Positions 32,233-41,018 are shown, numbered from the stretch's first letter. The stretch is DNA of 64,000 nucleotides from Variovorax paradoxus (GCF_000834655.1 NZ_JXQQ01000016.1:1-64000), one strand, 5' to 3'. A program made the numbers and translations. Notes: a model not told the origin generated them from the sequence alone.

Positions 32233-34952
32233 CCTGGCTCTGCGCCCGGCGGGCGGGCCCGCGCCAGCGCGGCGCGTCGCTCCCAGGCGATGGCGCCTTG
32301 TCGCCTGGCGGTCTCGATGGCCCGAAGGTAGAAGGCCTCTGCCCTGTCGGCCGCCGCCTCTTGCTCCGCGCGCCAGCCGGCGGCGCGCAGGACCTCTGCG
32401 GCAACCCACGGGCTCTCTCCGCGCGAGACGCGCGCGATCATCTCGTCGTCCACCCAGCCGGTGCAGAAGGTCGCGAGCATCTCCCGGCGGGGGATGTCGT
32501 AGGTCGCGAGCTGGCCGGCCACTTCGCGCACGTAGCGGTCCCGGTCGGGCGCGATGCCCAACTGCAAGCCCTGGGAGAACCATTCGGCATAGCGCAGCCA
32601 GCCCTCCAGTCCCTTGCGCCGCGCCTCGTCCGTCATCAGGTGGATCCACCCGGCGGCGAGCTCGAGCTCGCCCGCCCACAGCGCGACCGGGCAGGCGCCA
32701 TAGAGCGCGGAGCACAGGGAGACGGACTTTCCGGCCGCTTGCGCACGGGCCACCGCGTCGCTGGCTTCTTCCAGGGCCCTGGCCGTTTCCCCCTGCACCC
32801 AGAGGGTCCGGCTCAGCATGGCTTTTGCCGCGACGATGGCGTTGACACCCACCATGTTGGCCCGGGAGTGGCCGAGGCCGCCGCCGACGCGCACGGAAGC
32901 TTCGCTGTGCACCCTTGCCACATCGAAGCGGCCGCAGAAGTGGTTTGACATCGCCATCACGCGGTGAGCGAGATTGAGCGCTGCAGGGTCGGACCATGAC
33001 TGCGCGGCAGCCATCAACGTGTGCGCCTGGTCCAGTGCCGCCGAATACTCGCCGCGGAACATGTCGTACGTGCATCGCCCCCAGCGGGCCTGCAGTTCCA
33101 GCACGGGGACCTTGACGGCGAGCGCGCCGGCCAGGGCCTGGTCCGCGGCGGCACCCAGCTCCGGCGTGGACTTGCCGGTGTGGAGCAGGGCGCTGACCAG
33201 CGCCGTGTTCAGCCAGGTCGCCGTTTCGGTGTCGGGCGTGGGCTGTCGATCGACAAGCTCGAGTGCAGCCGAGACCCGGTCGCGGTATTCCACGACCTGT
33301 GCCAGGTGAAACCACAGCGGCGCGGAAGCCGTGACCAGCGAGGCGGCCATCTTCGCGTCGGGCTGCTGCGTGAGGCACACCTCGAGCGCGAAGCGCACGT
33401 CGTCCAGCCGGTGTGCATGCCGGTCGGCCCATGCCTGCTCGGTCAGGTCCGAGAGTTCCGCCGCCGCTGCCTTCATGAGATCTCGCATGAGCACCGCATG
33501 GCGCCGCAGCAACGTCGGACGTTCATCGCTCTGCGCGAGAAGCGCGGCGGCGTAGCTTCGCGTCGTGTCCAGCAACCGGTAGGGCGCGACGGCGTCGCTG
33601 CTGTCGAAGAAGACAAGCGACTTGTTGACCAGAGAGATCAACGCGTCGAAGGCCACCTCGGTGTCCATGCCGCCGGCGCTCACGCCGAGCGCGGATTCGA
33701 CATCGAAGCGGCCGCGGAACACCGACAACCAGCGAAAGAGCCGCAGCTCCGTATCGTTCAGCAGCGCGATGCTCCAGTCCAGCGCTGCTGCCAGGGTCCG
33801 GTGCCGCGGCAGCGCGGCGCGGCTGAAGGCATAGAGGCGCATGTGGTCGTCCAGCCTGCGCGCCAGGTCGGCGACAGGCTGGACCCCCAGGCGCGCGGCC
33901 ACCAGTTCGATGGCCAAGGGGATGCCGTCGACCTGCCTGGAAATCTGCGCCAGCACAGGGCCGTGCGATTCGTCGAACGCACCTGCGCCGGCGGCCTTCG
34001 CCCGCTCGACGAGCAGTTCGACGGATGGCCAGTGCAGCGCCTGGGTGAGCGAGATCTGCCCGGCGTCGGGGATCGCAAGCGCGGGCAACCGGAAGACATA
34101 TTCGCCCGTCACGCGAAGCGCCTCGCGGCTGGTCGCGAGGATGCGCAGGCCGGGCAGCACCGAAAGCAGTCCGGCGATCGGCAGCGCCAGCGAATCCACC
34201 ACGTGCTCGCAGTTGTCGATCAAGAGGAGCACGGTGCGCCCCATCAGGCGTTGCGTGATGGCCCCGACGATGTCGGGCAGGTCGGCGGGTACGCCCACGC
34301 AGCGCGCCAAGGTGCCGAGCACGTGATCCTGGGAGATGAGCGACGAAAGATCGATGAAGGCGATCTCCGTGCCGTGCATGTGCTGATGGCTTTCGGCGGC
34401 ATGGATCGCCAACCGGGTCTTGCCGATGCCGCCCGTGCCCACGATCGTGACCAGCCGGTGTGCTTCGAGCGATTCGAGAACGCCCGCCACGTCGGCTTCG
34501 CGCCCCACGAGCTCGGTCAGTCGCACCGGCAGCGGGGTGAAGCCGGGGTCGGGCGGCGGTGCTGCGGGCCTCTTGGAGATGCCGGCCGCCTCGCGCCGCA
34601 CGCGTCCGTTGAACCGATAGCCGCGCAGGGGAAGGTTGGAGATCCACTCCTTGCATTCGTCGCTTTCGCCCGGCTCGCCCAGCGCCTTGCGCAGCGTGGA
34701 CATGTGGACGCGCACGCTGGCCTCTTCGACCACGACGCCGGCCCAGACCGCCGAGAGCAGGTCGTCCTTGCTCACGAATTCGCCGGCCCGCTTGACCAGT
34801 TGCAGCAGCAGGTCGAAAGCGCGTGGACCGATCCGCACGGCCTCGCCGGCCCGCTCGAGCCGGCGCTGCGCCTCCCAGAGAACGAAGGCGCCGAAGTACC
34901 AGCGGACTTCCGCCGATGCCAGGTCGGGCTGCTCCTCGGGCTGCGCTTGCAT
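32223..34952 (-). CDS. AfsR-like regulator: OmpR-type winged helix + NB-ARC ATPase + helical repeats (copy 3)
   Basis: A 909-residue protein: winged helix residues 14-118 (VRWYFGAFVLWEAQRRLERAGEAVRIGPRAFDLLLQLVKRAGEFVSKDDLLSAVWAGVVVEEASVRVHMSTLRKALGEPGESDECKEWISNLPLRGYRFNG), Walker A GTGGIGKT at 172-179, Walker B VLLLIDNCEH, then helical repeats. It is closer to copy 1 (shared WAGVVVEE, DDxKEWISNxPLRGYRFNG) than to copy 2. ATG 34952 is preferred over the upstream start because the domain begins ten residues later. It is transcribed convergently with copy 2. Confidence 0.85.
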   Translation of the reverse strand: MQAQPEEQPDLASAEVRWYFGAFVLWEAQRRLERAGEAVRIGPRAFDLLLQLVKRAGEFVSKDDLLSAVWAGVVVEEASVRVHMSTLRKALGEPGESDECKEWISNLPLRGYRFNGRVRREAAGISKRPAAPPPDPGFTPLPVRLTELVGREADVAGVLESLEAHRLVTIVGTGGIGKTRLAIHAAESHQHMHGTEIAFIDLSSLISQDHVLGTLARCVGVPADLPDIVGAITQRLMGRTVLLLIDNCEHVVDSLALPIAGLLSVLPGLRILATSREALRVTGEYVFRLPALAIPDAGQISLTQALHWPSVELLVERAKAAGAGAFDESHGPVLAQISRQVDGIPLAIELVAARLGVQPVADLARRLDDHMRLYAFSRAALPRHRTLAAALDWSIALLNDTELRLFRWLSVFRGRFDVESALGVSAGGMDTEVAFDALISLVNKSLVFFDSSDAVAPYRLLDTTRSYAAALLAQSDERPTLLRRHAVLMRDLMKAAAAELSDLTEQAWADRHAHRLDDVRFALEVCLTQQPDAKMAASLVTASAPLWFHLAQVVEYRDRVSAALELVDRQPTPDTETATWLNTALVSALLHTGKSTPELGAAADQALAGALAVKVPVLELQARWGRCTYDMFRGEYSAALDQAHTLMAAAQSWSDPAALNLAHRVMAMSNHFCGRFDVARVHSEASVRVGGGLGHSRANMVGVNAIVAAKAMLSRTLWVQGETARALEEASDAVARAQAAGKSVSLCSALYGACPVALWAGELELAAGWIHLMTDEARRKGLEGWLRYAEWFSQGLQLGIAPDRDRYVREVAGQLATYDIPRREMLATFCTGWVDDEMIARVSRGESPWVAAEVLRAAGWRAEQEAAADRAEAFYLRAIETARRQGAIAWERRAALARARPPGAEPGHR

Positions 34953-35384
34953 GATGGGGCGGTGCGCAGACCGCCTCACGCCGCCGCGAGCCGGGCGCGA
35001 CCGGTGCGATGTGGTTGACTGGGGCGGCGGATCGGGTCGACGGTTTCCATGCGTTGGGACTTAAGTATCTGTTTGAGATCGTAGCCCGGGACCGCGCGGC
35101 ATGGTGCTAGTCCCCGTCGCGCATGGGGCATAGGGTGGGCAGCGCGAAGACTTCGGCGACTTGGGAAGGCGCACAAACCTTGGGGCAGCTCATACCCGAC
35201 CACGTTCGGCTTTCGCGCTTGTGCGGCTTCATATCTGCCGAGTCATGCGAGGGCACCCGCCTGCGCAGGCGGTAAGGATCGTTCGTGGTCCTTGCGATGT
35301 TGCATCGCTGCGCGCTGTTGCGAAACCACGGACGCGCTCGGTTTGCGCCGGCCAGGACCTGGCCTCGGCCACCCAGCGGCTGCC
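34953..35384. other. Intergenic region upstream of ATPase regulator copy 3
   Basis: No gene is supported; the open frames on both strands are Arg/Ala/Pro-rich shadows. A GCTACGAT string at 35077-35084 (minus strand) may be the -10 box of the regulator promoter, but no class 1 or 2 operator is in register. The distal part grades into the cytochrome-like remnant. Confidence 0.4.
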
Positions 35385-35510
35385 TCCTGAGGCAGCGTCT
35401 TCAGATAGTTGGCGAGTACCGCCAGCTGTACGGGGCGAGCTTGGTCGTGAAGCCGCCCGGCCGCGATGGCGCGGCAATGGCCGAACCGGATGCCGCGCCG
35501 ATCCTGCGCG
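35385..35510 (-). pseudogene. Remnant of a c-type cytochrome C-terminus
   Basis: On the minus strand one frame encodes FTTKLAP and, after a one-base shift, another continues QLAVLANYLKTLPQE. Together they resemble the end of a cytochrome c domain of dehydrogenase-linked cytochromes (typically KLSPAQVAALANYLKTLP). No CxxCH motif is found nearby, and the flanks are non-coding, so the gene has decayed. It lies between the large regulator and the MBL hydrolase. Confidence 0.4.
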
Positions 35511-35585
35511 GGAAGAGATGCCACCGGCTTTGCGACCGGCAAGAATCAGGCGGCCGGTGGCTTGGCTCCGGCCGCCGGCACGTCG

Positions 35586-36503
35586 TCAGAAATCCCAGAT
35601 GACCGGAACCCAGCGGAAGACGTCGCCATCGACCGCGACCCGGCCGACGGATGGGAACGGCAGGTGCGCAGCCACGAGCAGCCCGCGGTTCTGGGCGAGT
35701 TCGTTGAAAAGGCCGATGCGGACACGGGCCGCTTTCTCGGGGTCGTGCTCGAAGCCGTTCTGCCAGTCGGGGTGGTCGAAAGCGACCGGGAACATGGCAT
35801 CGCCGGCAAAAAGCAGTCGGTCGCCGCCCGAGACGAGGTCGACCACGCTGTGCCCCGGCGTGTGGCCACCGGTGCGGCGGACCGTCACGCCCGGCGCGAC
35901 CTCGCGCGTAGTCTCGAAGGTCCGCAGGTTGTCGCGGTAGACGTTGTAGAAGCTCTTGGCGGTCGAGCGCAGCACCTCGGGCACCGGGTTGGGCATGACC
36001 GTGTGCGAAAAATCGGGCGAGATCCAGAACTCGACCTCAGCCGCCGCCACGTGGATGCGCACGTCCGGACGCAGCCGCTCCTTGATGCCGGGGACGAGCA
36101 GCCCGCCCACGTGATCCATGTGCATGTGGGTGATGATCACGTCGGTCACCGACTCCAGTTCGACACCGGCCGCAGCCAGTCGCTGGGGGAACTGCCCGGC
36201 GCGCGGGAAGCCCGGGAACTGGCCGCCCAGTCCGGCGTCGATGAGGATGGTCTGCTCGCCGCTGCGGGCCACCATCACGTTCAGCGGCCAATCGAACTTG
36301 TCCGGCGGCATGAACTGAAGGTCCAGCCAGTTCGCCAGGTCTGCGGGCGAGGCGTTGGTTGCCATCGTCGTGGTCGGTAGCGGCAGCACGCCGTCGCTGA
36401 CCACCAGCGCGTCGATCTCGCCGATCTTCACCGCGTAGCGGGACGGGACCAGGTCCTTGGACGACTGGCCTGTGGGGCGCAAGGCTTCATCTACGGAAAA
36501 CAT
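35586..36503 (-). CDS. Metallo-beta-lactamase-fold hydrolase
   Basis: A 305-residue MBL-fold protein with the zinc-binding signature THMHMDHVGG (His126, His128, Asp130, His131), a further His in HTPGHSVVDL and the acidic bridge in LLFAGDAMFP. Similar stand-alone proteins include quorum-quenching lactonases and arylsulfatase-like hydrolases; DAGLGGQFPG and the N-terminal extension (about 35 residues) do not decide between them. No clear signal peptide is visible. ATG 36503 has a GGAG ribosome site. It is monocistronic and preceded by the class 1 element E. Confidence 0.85.
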   Translation of the reverse strand: MFSVDEALRPTGQSSKDLVPSRYAVKIGEIDALVVSDGVLPLPTTTMATNASPADLANWLDLQFMPPDKFDWPLNVMVARSGEQTILIDAGLGGQFPGFPRAGQFPQRLAAAGVELESVTDVIITHMHMDHVGGLLVPGIKERLRPDVRIHVAAAEVEFWISPDFSHTVMPNPVPEVLRSTAKSFYNVYRDNLRTFETTREVAPGVTVRRTGGHTPGHSVVDLVSGGDRLLFAGDAMFPVAFDHPDWQNGFEHDPEKAARVRIGLFNELAQNRGLLVAAHLPFPSVGRVAVDGDVFRWVPVIWDF

Positions 36504-36627
36504 ATTGAAATCTCCAAAAGGGCGGCCCGATTGCGCGGGCCAGAGCAGCCAGGCAAGTGGCCGCAGATTGCCGTTCAACACCCGGGGTTGTCTGGCACGG
36601 ATCACGGCAGAAGGCCGCATGCCGTTG

Positions 36628-36698
36628 ATCGTAGGTAGGAGGGGTGCGAGGCGGTAGGCTCGCGAACGGGATCACGGTGGTGACCGATACGCACCAAA
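36628..36698 (-). promoter_or_regulatory. Class 1 LysR-type promoter element, site E
   Basis: On the minus strand: TTTGGTGC, seven bases, TCACCACCGTGA, CTACCG at positions 42-47 and CCTACGAT ending at 71. It differs from the others at the CAA half (CAC) but keeps T6-N11-A18 and the exact register. It lies 124 bp upstream of the MBL hydrolase start. The 176 bp between it and the tRNA terminator show nothing else. Confidence 0.65.
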
Positions 36699-36874
36699 CG
36701 CGCGTGGCGTGTCGTGATGTTTTCCGAAGGGGCGACGCTTGCGCGATCGGTGCTCGGCAGGAGGCGCGAACCGGCGGCCTTTAATCCCGGGCCGGTCTGT
36801 GGTTCGGGATGCCGCCGCAGCGGGATCAATGGAAATACGAGATTCGATGCCGCGCCCGGAGATCACGGGAGGCA

Positions 36875-36908
36875 AAGAAAAAAACCCGCCACTTCTGTGA
36901 GAAGTGCG
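36875..36908 (-). terminator. Rho-independent terminator of the tRNA pair
   Basis: On the minus strand the hairpin CGCACTTCT / AGAAGTGGCG (3-nt loop, one bulge) is followed by GGGTTTTTTTCTTT. It lies about 40 bp downstream of tRNA-Arg, as expected for the end of the tRNA transcript. Confidence 0.8.
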
Positions 36909-36946
36909 AGTTCCGAGGCAGCGCGGAGCTGCAAGAAATGAGGGAT

Positions 36947-37023
36947 TGGCCTGCCCGGAGGGGATCGAACCCCCGACAACCTGCTTAGAAGGCAGGTGCT
37001 CTATCCAACTGAGCTACGGGCAG
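36947..37023 (-). tRNA. tRNA-Arg (anticodon TCT)
   Basis: On the minus strand a 77-nt cloverleaf including the encoded CCA: acceptor CTGCCCG pairs with CGGGCAG; D-arm GCTC/GAGC; anticodon stem CCTGC/GCAGG with loop CTTCTAA (anticodon TCT); T-arm GGGGG-TTCGATC-CCCTC; discriminator G. It lies 47 bp downstream of tRNA-Pro and shares its terminator. Confidence 0.95.
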
Positions 37024-37070
37024 ATTCCGGGCCGGACAGAAGCAAAAACGAGAACACTCAAAAGAAAACT

Positions 37071-37147
<77 letters not shown>

Positions 37148-37194
37148 ACAAGCCTTCTATTCTAGCCCGGATATTGACCGGCTCCCTGGCTTTC

Positions 37195-37899
37195 TCAGCG
37201 TTTCTCGTATTGCGTCTTGCCGAAAAGAATTTCGCGCTCCTTGTCGCCGGTGATCGGCTGGCGCAGATCGGCCAGCACTTTCACGCCGCGCTGCACGGCG
37301 GGGCGCGCCGCGATGCCGTCGAACCAGGCCTTCAGGTGCGGGAAGTCGGTGAGGGTGATGCCCTGGTTTTCCCAGCTGCGCAGCCACGGGAAGATGGCGA
37401 TGTCGGCAATCGAATAGGTCTTGCCGGCGATGAACTTCGTCTTCGACAGTTGCTTGTCGATCACGCCGTAGATGCGCTTGGCTTCGTTGGTGTAGCGGTC
37501 GATCGCGTAGGCGATCTTTTCGGGCGCGTACAGGCGGAAGTGATGCGCCTGGCCGAGCATCGGACCCACGCCGCCCATCTGGAACATGAGCCACTGCAGC
37601 ACGTCGTAGCGTTCGCGGTCGCCGGTGGGCAGGAACTTGCCGGTCTTGCCCGCGAGATAGACGAGGATCGCGCCCGATTCGAAGAGCGAGATCGGCTTGC
37701 CATCCGGCCCATCGGGGTCGGTGATGGCAGGGATCTTGTTGTTGGGGCTGATCTGCAGGAAGTCGGGCGCGAACTGGTCGCCCTTGCCGATGTTCACGGG
37801 GTGCGCGCGGTAGGGCAGGCCGCACTCCTCCAGCATGACGTGGACCTTGTGTCCGTTGGGCGTGGGCCAGGAATAGACCTCGATGGGCAATGCGGGCAT
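37195..37899 (-). CDS. GST-superfamily disulfide-bond oxidoreductase (YfcG/YghU-like)
   Basis: A 234-residue protein of the nu-class: [86 protein letters not shown], where Thr in PTPNGHK replaces the catalytic Ser/Cys and SPNNKIPAI replaces LNPxGKVP. YfcG-type enzymes reduce disulfides using two bound glutathiones. ATG 37899 is chosen since the 20 residues upstream are not conserved in character. It stands alone, 47 bp upstream of tRNA-Pro in the same direction. Confidence 0.88.
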   Translation of the reverse strand: MPALPIEVYSWPTPNGHKVHVMLEECGLPYRAHPVNIGKGDQFAPDFLQISPNNKIPAITDPDGPDGKPISLFESGAILVYLAGKTGKFLPTGDRERYDVLQWLMFQMGGVGPMLGQAHHFRLYAPEKIAYAIDRYTNEAKRIYGVIDKQLSKTKFIAGKTYSIADIAIFPWLRSWENQGITLTDFPHLKAWFDGIAARPAVQRGVKVLADLRQPITGDKEREILFGKTQYEKR

Positions 37900-38001
37900 G
37901 TCGCGGGCTCCAGGGGTGGGATGTGATGGGAGGGACGCAGCATATACGTGCCACTCCAAACCCGTGACGGGGCGGGAATTTCGCCTTTGCGGCGGCGCCC
38001 T

Positions 38002-38265
38002 TCAGCCCACCTGAAGCCGGTGCGTGTTGCACCACATCCAGTCTTCGCCGGGTTCCAGGGACTTGATGACCGGATGCCCCTCGGCCCGCGAATGCTGCGT
38101 GGCATGTCGGTTCTTCGACGAGTCGCAGCAGCCCACATGACCGCAGTGCACGCACAGGCGCAGGTGGACCCAGGTGTCGCCGGTCTTCAGGCAGTCCTCG
38201 CAGCCGCGCTGCGTGTGGGGTTGCGCGATGGTGGAAGGCACGTGGTCGCAGGCTTTGATGGGCAC
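38002..38265 (-). CDS. UBP-type zinc-finger protein (second paralogue)
   Basis: An 87-residue zf-UBP protein starting at GTG 38265 with a GAGGAG ribosome site. Ligand pattern: Cys6/His8, Cys22/Cys25, Cys38/Cys41, Cys46, His54/His58/His64; WVHLRLCVHCGHVGCCDSS and GHPVIKSLEPGEDWMWC match the copy at 3401-3658 closely. It is 41 bp downstream of the cNMP/thioredoxin-reductase-like gene, so operonic. That pairing suggests a redox role, perhaps a partner or regulatory subunit, but function is unknown. Confidence 0.87.
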   Translation of the reverse strand: MPIKACDHVPSTIAQPHTQRGCEDCLKTGDTWVHLRLCVHCGHVGCCDSSKNRHATQHSRAEGHPVIKSLEPGEDWMWCNTHRLQVG

Positions 38266-38306
38266 CGAAGAACTCCTCGATTGATGACGGTTGAAAAAGA
38301 TATCGA

Positions 38307-39986
38307 TCAGGCCACGGCCGTTGTCTGCGACAGGTGCTGGTGGATCAGCGCCACCGCGGCAGCGCCTTCGCCGATCGCGCCGCCCACACGCTTGACCGAT
38401 CCCGAGCGCACGTCGCCCACGGCGAAGACACCCGGCACGCTGGATTCGAGCGCCGTGGCCGGCCGTGCCGGAAAGCCGCTGCTCGCGGCCGCGCCGGTCA
38501 GCACGAAGCCGTGCTTGTCGACCGCCACATCGCAGCCTTGGAGCCACGAGGTCTCGGGTTCGGCGCCGACGAACAAGAAGATGTTGCGCGCCGCGCAGTC
38601 ATGCTCGTTGCCGGTGGTGTGACAGCGCCATGTCGCGCCCGTGAGGCCCTCGTCCGAGCCGCCATGCAGGCGCACGAGTTCGGTGTGGGGCTGAAGCTCG
38701 ATGTTGGGCGTGGCCTCGATGCGATCGATGAGATACCGCGACATGCTGGCGGCCAGCGAAGGTCCGCGCACCAGCACGTTCACCTTGGCGGCATGGCGCG
38801 ACAGGAACACCGCGGCCTGGCCCGCCGAGTTGCCGCCGCCGACCAGTGCCACTTCCTGCTGCGAGCAGATCTTCGCTTCGATGGCCGAGGCCCAGTACCA
38901 GATGCCGCGGCCTTCGAATTCGGCCAGGCGCGGAACGTCGGGGCGCCGGTAGCGCGCGCCGCTCGCGATGACCACCGTGCGCGCGTGGATCGTGCGGCCG
39001 TCGGCCAGGGCGATGCCGAGGCTTTCGCGCTCGTTCTCGCGCGAGCAGTCCAGCGACACGACTTTTGCTGGAATCAGCATCTCGACGCCGAACTTCTGCG
39101 CCTGCACGAATGCCCGGCCGGCAAGCGCCTGGCCCGAGATGCCGGTCGGAAAGCCCAGGTAGTTCTCGATGCGCGCGCTGGCGCCGGCCTGTCCGCCGAA
39201 CGCGCGGCAGTCGAGCACGATCACGCGCAAGCCTTCGGAGGCGGCGTACACGGCAGTGGCGAGGCCGGCGGGCCCGGCGCCGACCACGGCCACGTCGAAC
39301 AGCTCGTTGTGCTCGACGGTGTCGACCATGCCGAGGCACCGGGCCAGCGCGTCTTCGGCCGGATTCACGAGCACCGAGCCGTCGGGGCACACCGCCAGCA
39401 GCTGGCAGGTGCCATATTGATCGAGCAGCGCGGCCGCGTCGGGGTCTTCGGCGGCATCGACCAGGTGATAGGGATAGCCGTTTCGGCGCAGGAAGTTCTC
39501 CAGCCGCGCCATGTCGGCCGACTGCGGCTTGCCGATCAGCACCGGCCCGCTCGCGCCCGATTCGATCAGTGCGACGCGCCGCAGGATCAGCGCGCGGGTG
39601 ATGCGCTCGCCCAGGTCGGCTTCGGCCACCAGCAACGCGCGCAACTGCTGGGGCGATACGAGCAGCGCCTCCACGTCTTCGTCGGCATGGCCGTCGACCA
39701 GGGCAGGGCGGCCGCTCAGCTGGCCGACTTCGGCCAGGAATTCGCCCGGGCCCTGCCGCACGATCGGCACCACGCGCCCGAGCCCGTCGCGCTGTGTGAC
39801 AGAGACCACGCCCTTGAGCAGCACGAACATGCCGGGGCCGGTTTCTCCGGCGGTGAAGAGCCGCTCGCCGCGCGCGAATTGCTGCACGCTGCCGAAGCGC
39901 GCGATGCGCGCAATCTCGGTGTCACTGAGGACGGGAAAGGTCTGGTGAAAGCGGCTGCTGTCGGTGCCGGTTGCTGCGGTGGCCAT
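38307..39986 (-). CDS. Fusion of cyclic-nucleotide-binding domain with thioredoxin-reductase-like flavoprotein
   Basis: A 559-residue protein. Residues 15-135 are a cNMP-binding domain (GERLFTAGETGPGMFVLLKGVVSV; GEFLAEVGQLSGRPALVDG); 140-225 a thioredoxin-like spacer; 230-559 a thioredoxin-reductase-type FAD/NAD(P) module with GAGPAG (236-241), GGGNSAG and VFAVGDVRSGSVKRVGGAIGEG. The CxxC of thioredoxin reductase is missing: the site reads WYWASAIEA (about 363-371). It therefore cannot reduce thioredoxin by the usual dithiol and may pass electrons elsewhere. Start ATG 39986 has GGAG 9 nt upstream; an ATG at 40001 is the alternative. Confidence 0.85.
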   Translation of the reverse strand: MATAATGTDSSRFHQTFPVLSDTEIARIARFGSVQQFARGERLFTAGETGPGMFVLLKGVVSVTQRDGLGRVVPIVRQGPGEFLAEVGQLSGRPALVDGHADEDVEALLVSPQQLRALLVAEADLGERITRALILRRVALIESGASGPVLIGKPQSADMARLENFLRRNGYPYHLVDAAEDPDAAALLDQYGTCQLLAVCPDGSVLVNPAEDALARCLGMVDTVEHNELFDVAVVGAGPAGLATAVYAASEGLRVIVLDCRAFGGQAGASARIENYLGFPTGISGQALAGRAFVQAQKFGVEMLIPAKVVSLDCSRENERESLGIALADGRTIHARTVVIASGARYRRPDVPRLAEFEGRGIWYWASAIEAKICSQQEVALVGGGNSAGQAAVFLSRHAAKVNVLVRGPSLAASMSRYLIDRIEATPNIELQPHTELVRLHGGSDEGLTGATWRCHTTGNEHDCAARNIFLFVGAEPETSWLQGCDVAVDKHGFVLTGAAASSGFPARPATALESSVPGVFAVGDVRSGSVKRVGGAIGEGAAAVALIHQHLSQTTAVA

Positions 39987-40130
39987 GGGTCCAAGCTCCA
40001 TATCTCGAATCCACCGCATTAGACGACGAAGTGCGCCATGCGGGCTGTAACACCGTCATGCGCGTGCAATCTTCCTGACACGCCGGCTTCATCGCAGGTG
40101 CGGAGACTCCCTCGGCAGAAAGGGTTCCCC

Positions 40131-41018
40131 ATGAAAGAACTGCCCAACCCGACGTTTCCGCTTTCGCAGATCGGGCTGCGCGCGGCCTTGTGGCCAGCGC
40201 CCACGGTTGCTGCCGCCGGCGTTTCGACCGCGGCCCGTGTGTCGGTGCCGCAGGCACCCGCCGTCATTCTTCCCCCGCCCGTCGAAGCCAGGCAAGGCAT
40301 CACGGTCGGCTGGGCCCGTCACCTGGACGACGTGCGCGCCGCGCAGCGCCTGCGCTACGACGTGTTCGTCGGCGAAATGGGCGCCCGCGTCTCCTCGCCG
40401 CTGGCCGGCCACGACATCGACCTTTTCGACGATTTCTGCGAACACCTGCTGGTGCGCGACGAGCTCTCCAACCAGGTCATCGGCACCTATCGCGTGCTCA
40501 CGCCGGCGCAGGCGCGCCGCGTCGGCAGCACCTACAGCGACACCGAGTTCGACCTGACCCGCCTGCGCGACCTGCGCGAGCGCATGGTCGAACTGGGCCG
40601 CAGTTGCGTGCACCCCGAACACCGCCAGGGCGGGGTGATCCTCGCGCTGTGGGGCGCGCTCGCCGGTTTCATGCACCGCAACAAGCTGGACACCATGATC
40701 GGCTGCGCGAGCATCCCGATGTCACACAACGGCGTGACGAACGGTGACGCCGCCGCCAGCATCTGGCGGCAGGTTTCGGCCAGCCACATGGCGCCGATCC
40801 AGTACCAGGTGCAACCCCGCCTGCCGCTGCCGGTCGAGCGGCTGGACAGCACCCTGGACGTGGAGCCGCCGGCGCTGATCAAGGGTTACCTGCGCCTGGG
40901 CGCCAAGGTGCTGGGCGCTCCCGCATGGGACCCGGACTTCAACGCCGCCGACCTGCCGATGCTGATGCGCATCGACGACCTGCCGGCGCGCTACCGCAAG
41001 CACTTTCTCGGCGCATGA
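40131..41018 (+). CDS. Ornithine lipid N-acyltransferase OlsB-like (GNAT family)
   Basis: A 295-residue protein. After a Pro/Ala-rich N-terminus of about 50 residues, ITVGWARHLDDVRAAQRLRYDVFVGEMGAR, FDDFCEHLLVRDELSNQVIGTYRVLTPAQA and RERMVELGRSCVHPEHRQGGVILALWGALAGFMHRNKLDTMIGCASI match the acyl-ACP-dependent OlsB family, which makes lyso-ornithine lipid at the inner membrane. OlsA is not adjacent. Ornithine lipids replace phospholipids under phosphate limitation, which fits its neighbourhood (ppk, pst-pho). The divergent gene is the cNMP-reductase fusion. No clean Pho box was found directly upstream. Confidence 0.82.
   Translation: MKELPNPTFPLSQIGLRAALWPAPTVAAAGVSTAARVSVPQAPAVILPPPVEARQGITVGWARHLDDVRAAQRLRYDVFVGEMGARVSSPLAGHDIDLFDDFCEHLLVRDELSNQVIGTYRVLTPAQARRVGSTYSDTEFDLTRLRDLRERMVELGRSCVHPEHRQGGVILALWGALAGFMHRNKLDTMIGCASIPMSHNGVTNGDAAASIWRQVSASHMAPIQYQVQPRLPLPVERLDSTLDVEPPALIKGYLRLGAKVLGAPAWDPDFNAADLPMLMRIDDLPARYRKHFLGA

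Noticed and set aside
29437..33432. A 1331-codon open frame on the minus strand
   Set aside because: It is antisense to copy 2 of the ATPase regulator and runs into copy 3 in another frame; its product is Arg/Gly/His-rich and without domains. It arises from GC-rich third positions.
35077..35084. GCTACGAT upstream of ATPase regulator copy 3 as a class 1 site
   Set aside because: It matches only the -10 end; the operator and position-42 block are absent at the proper distance.
40050..40130. Pho box in front of the OlsB-like gene
   Set aside because: GTCAT and GACAC strings occur but not as half-sites 11 bp apart in one orientation.
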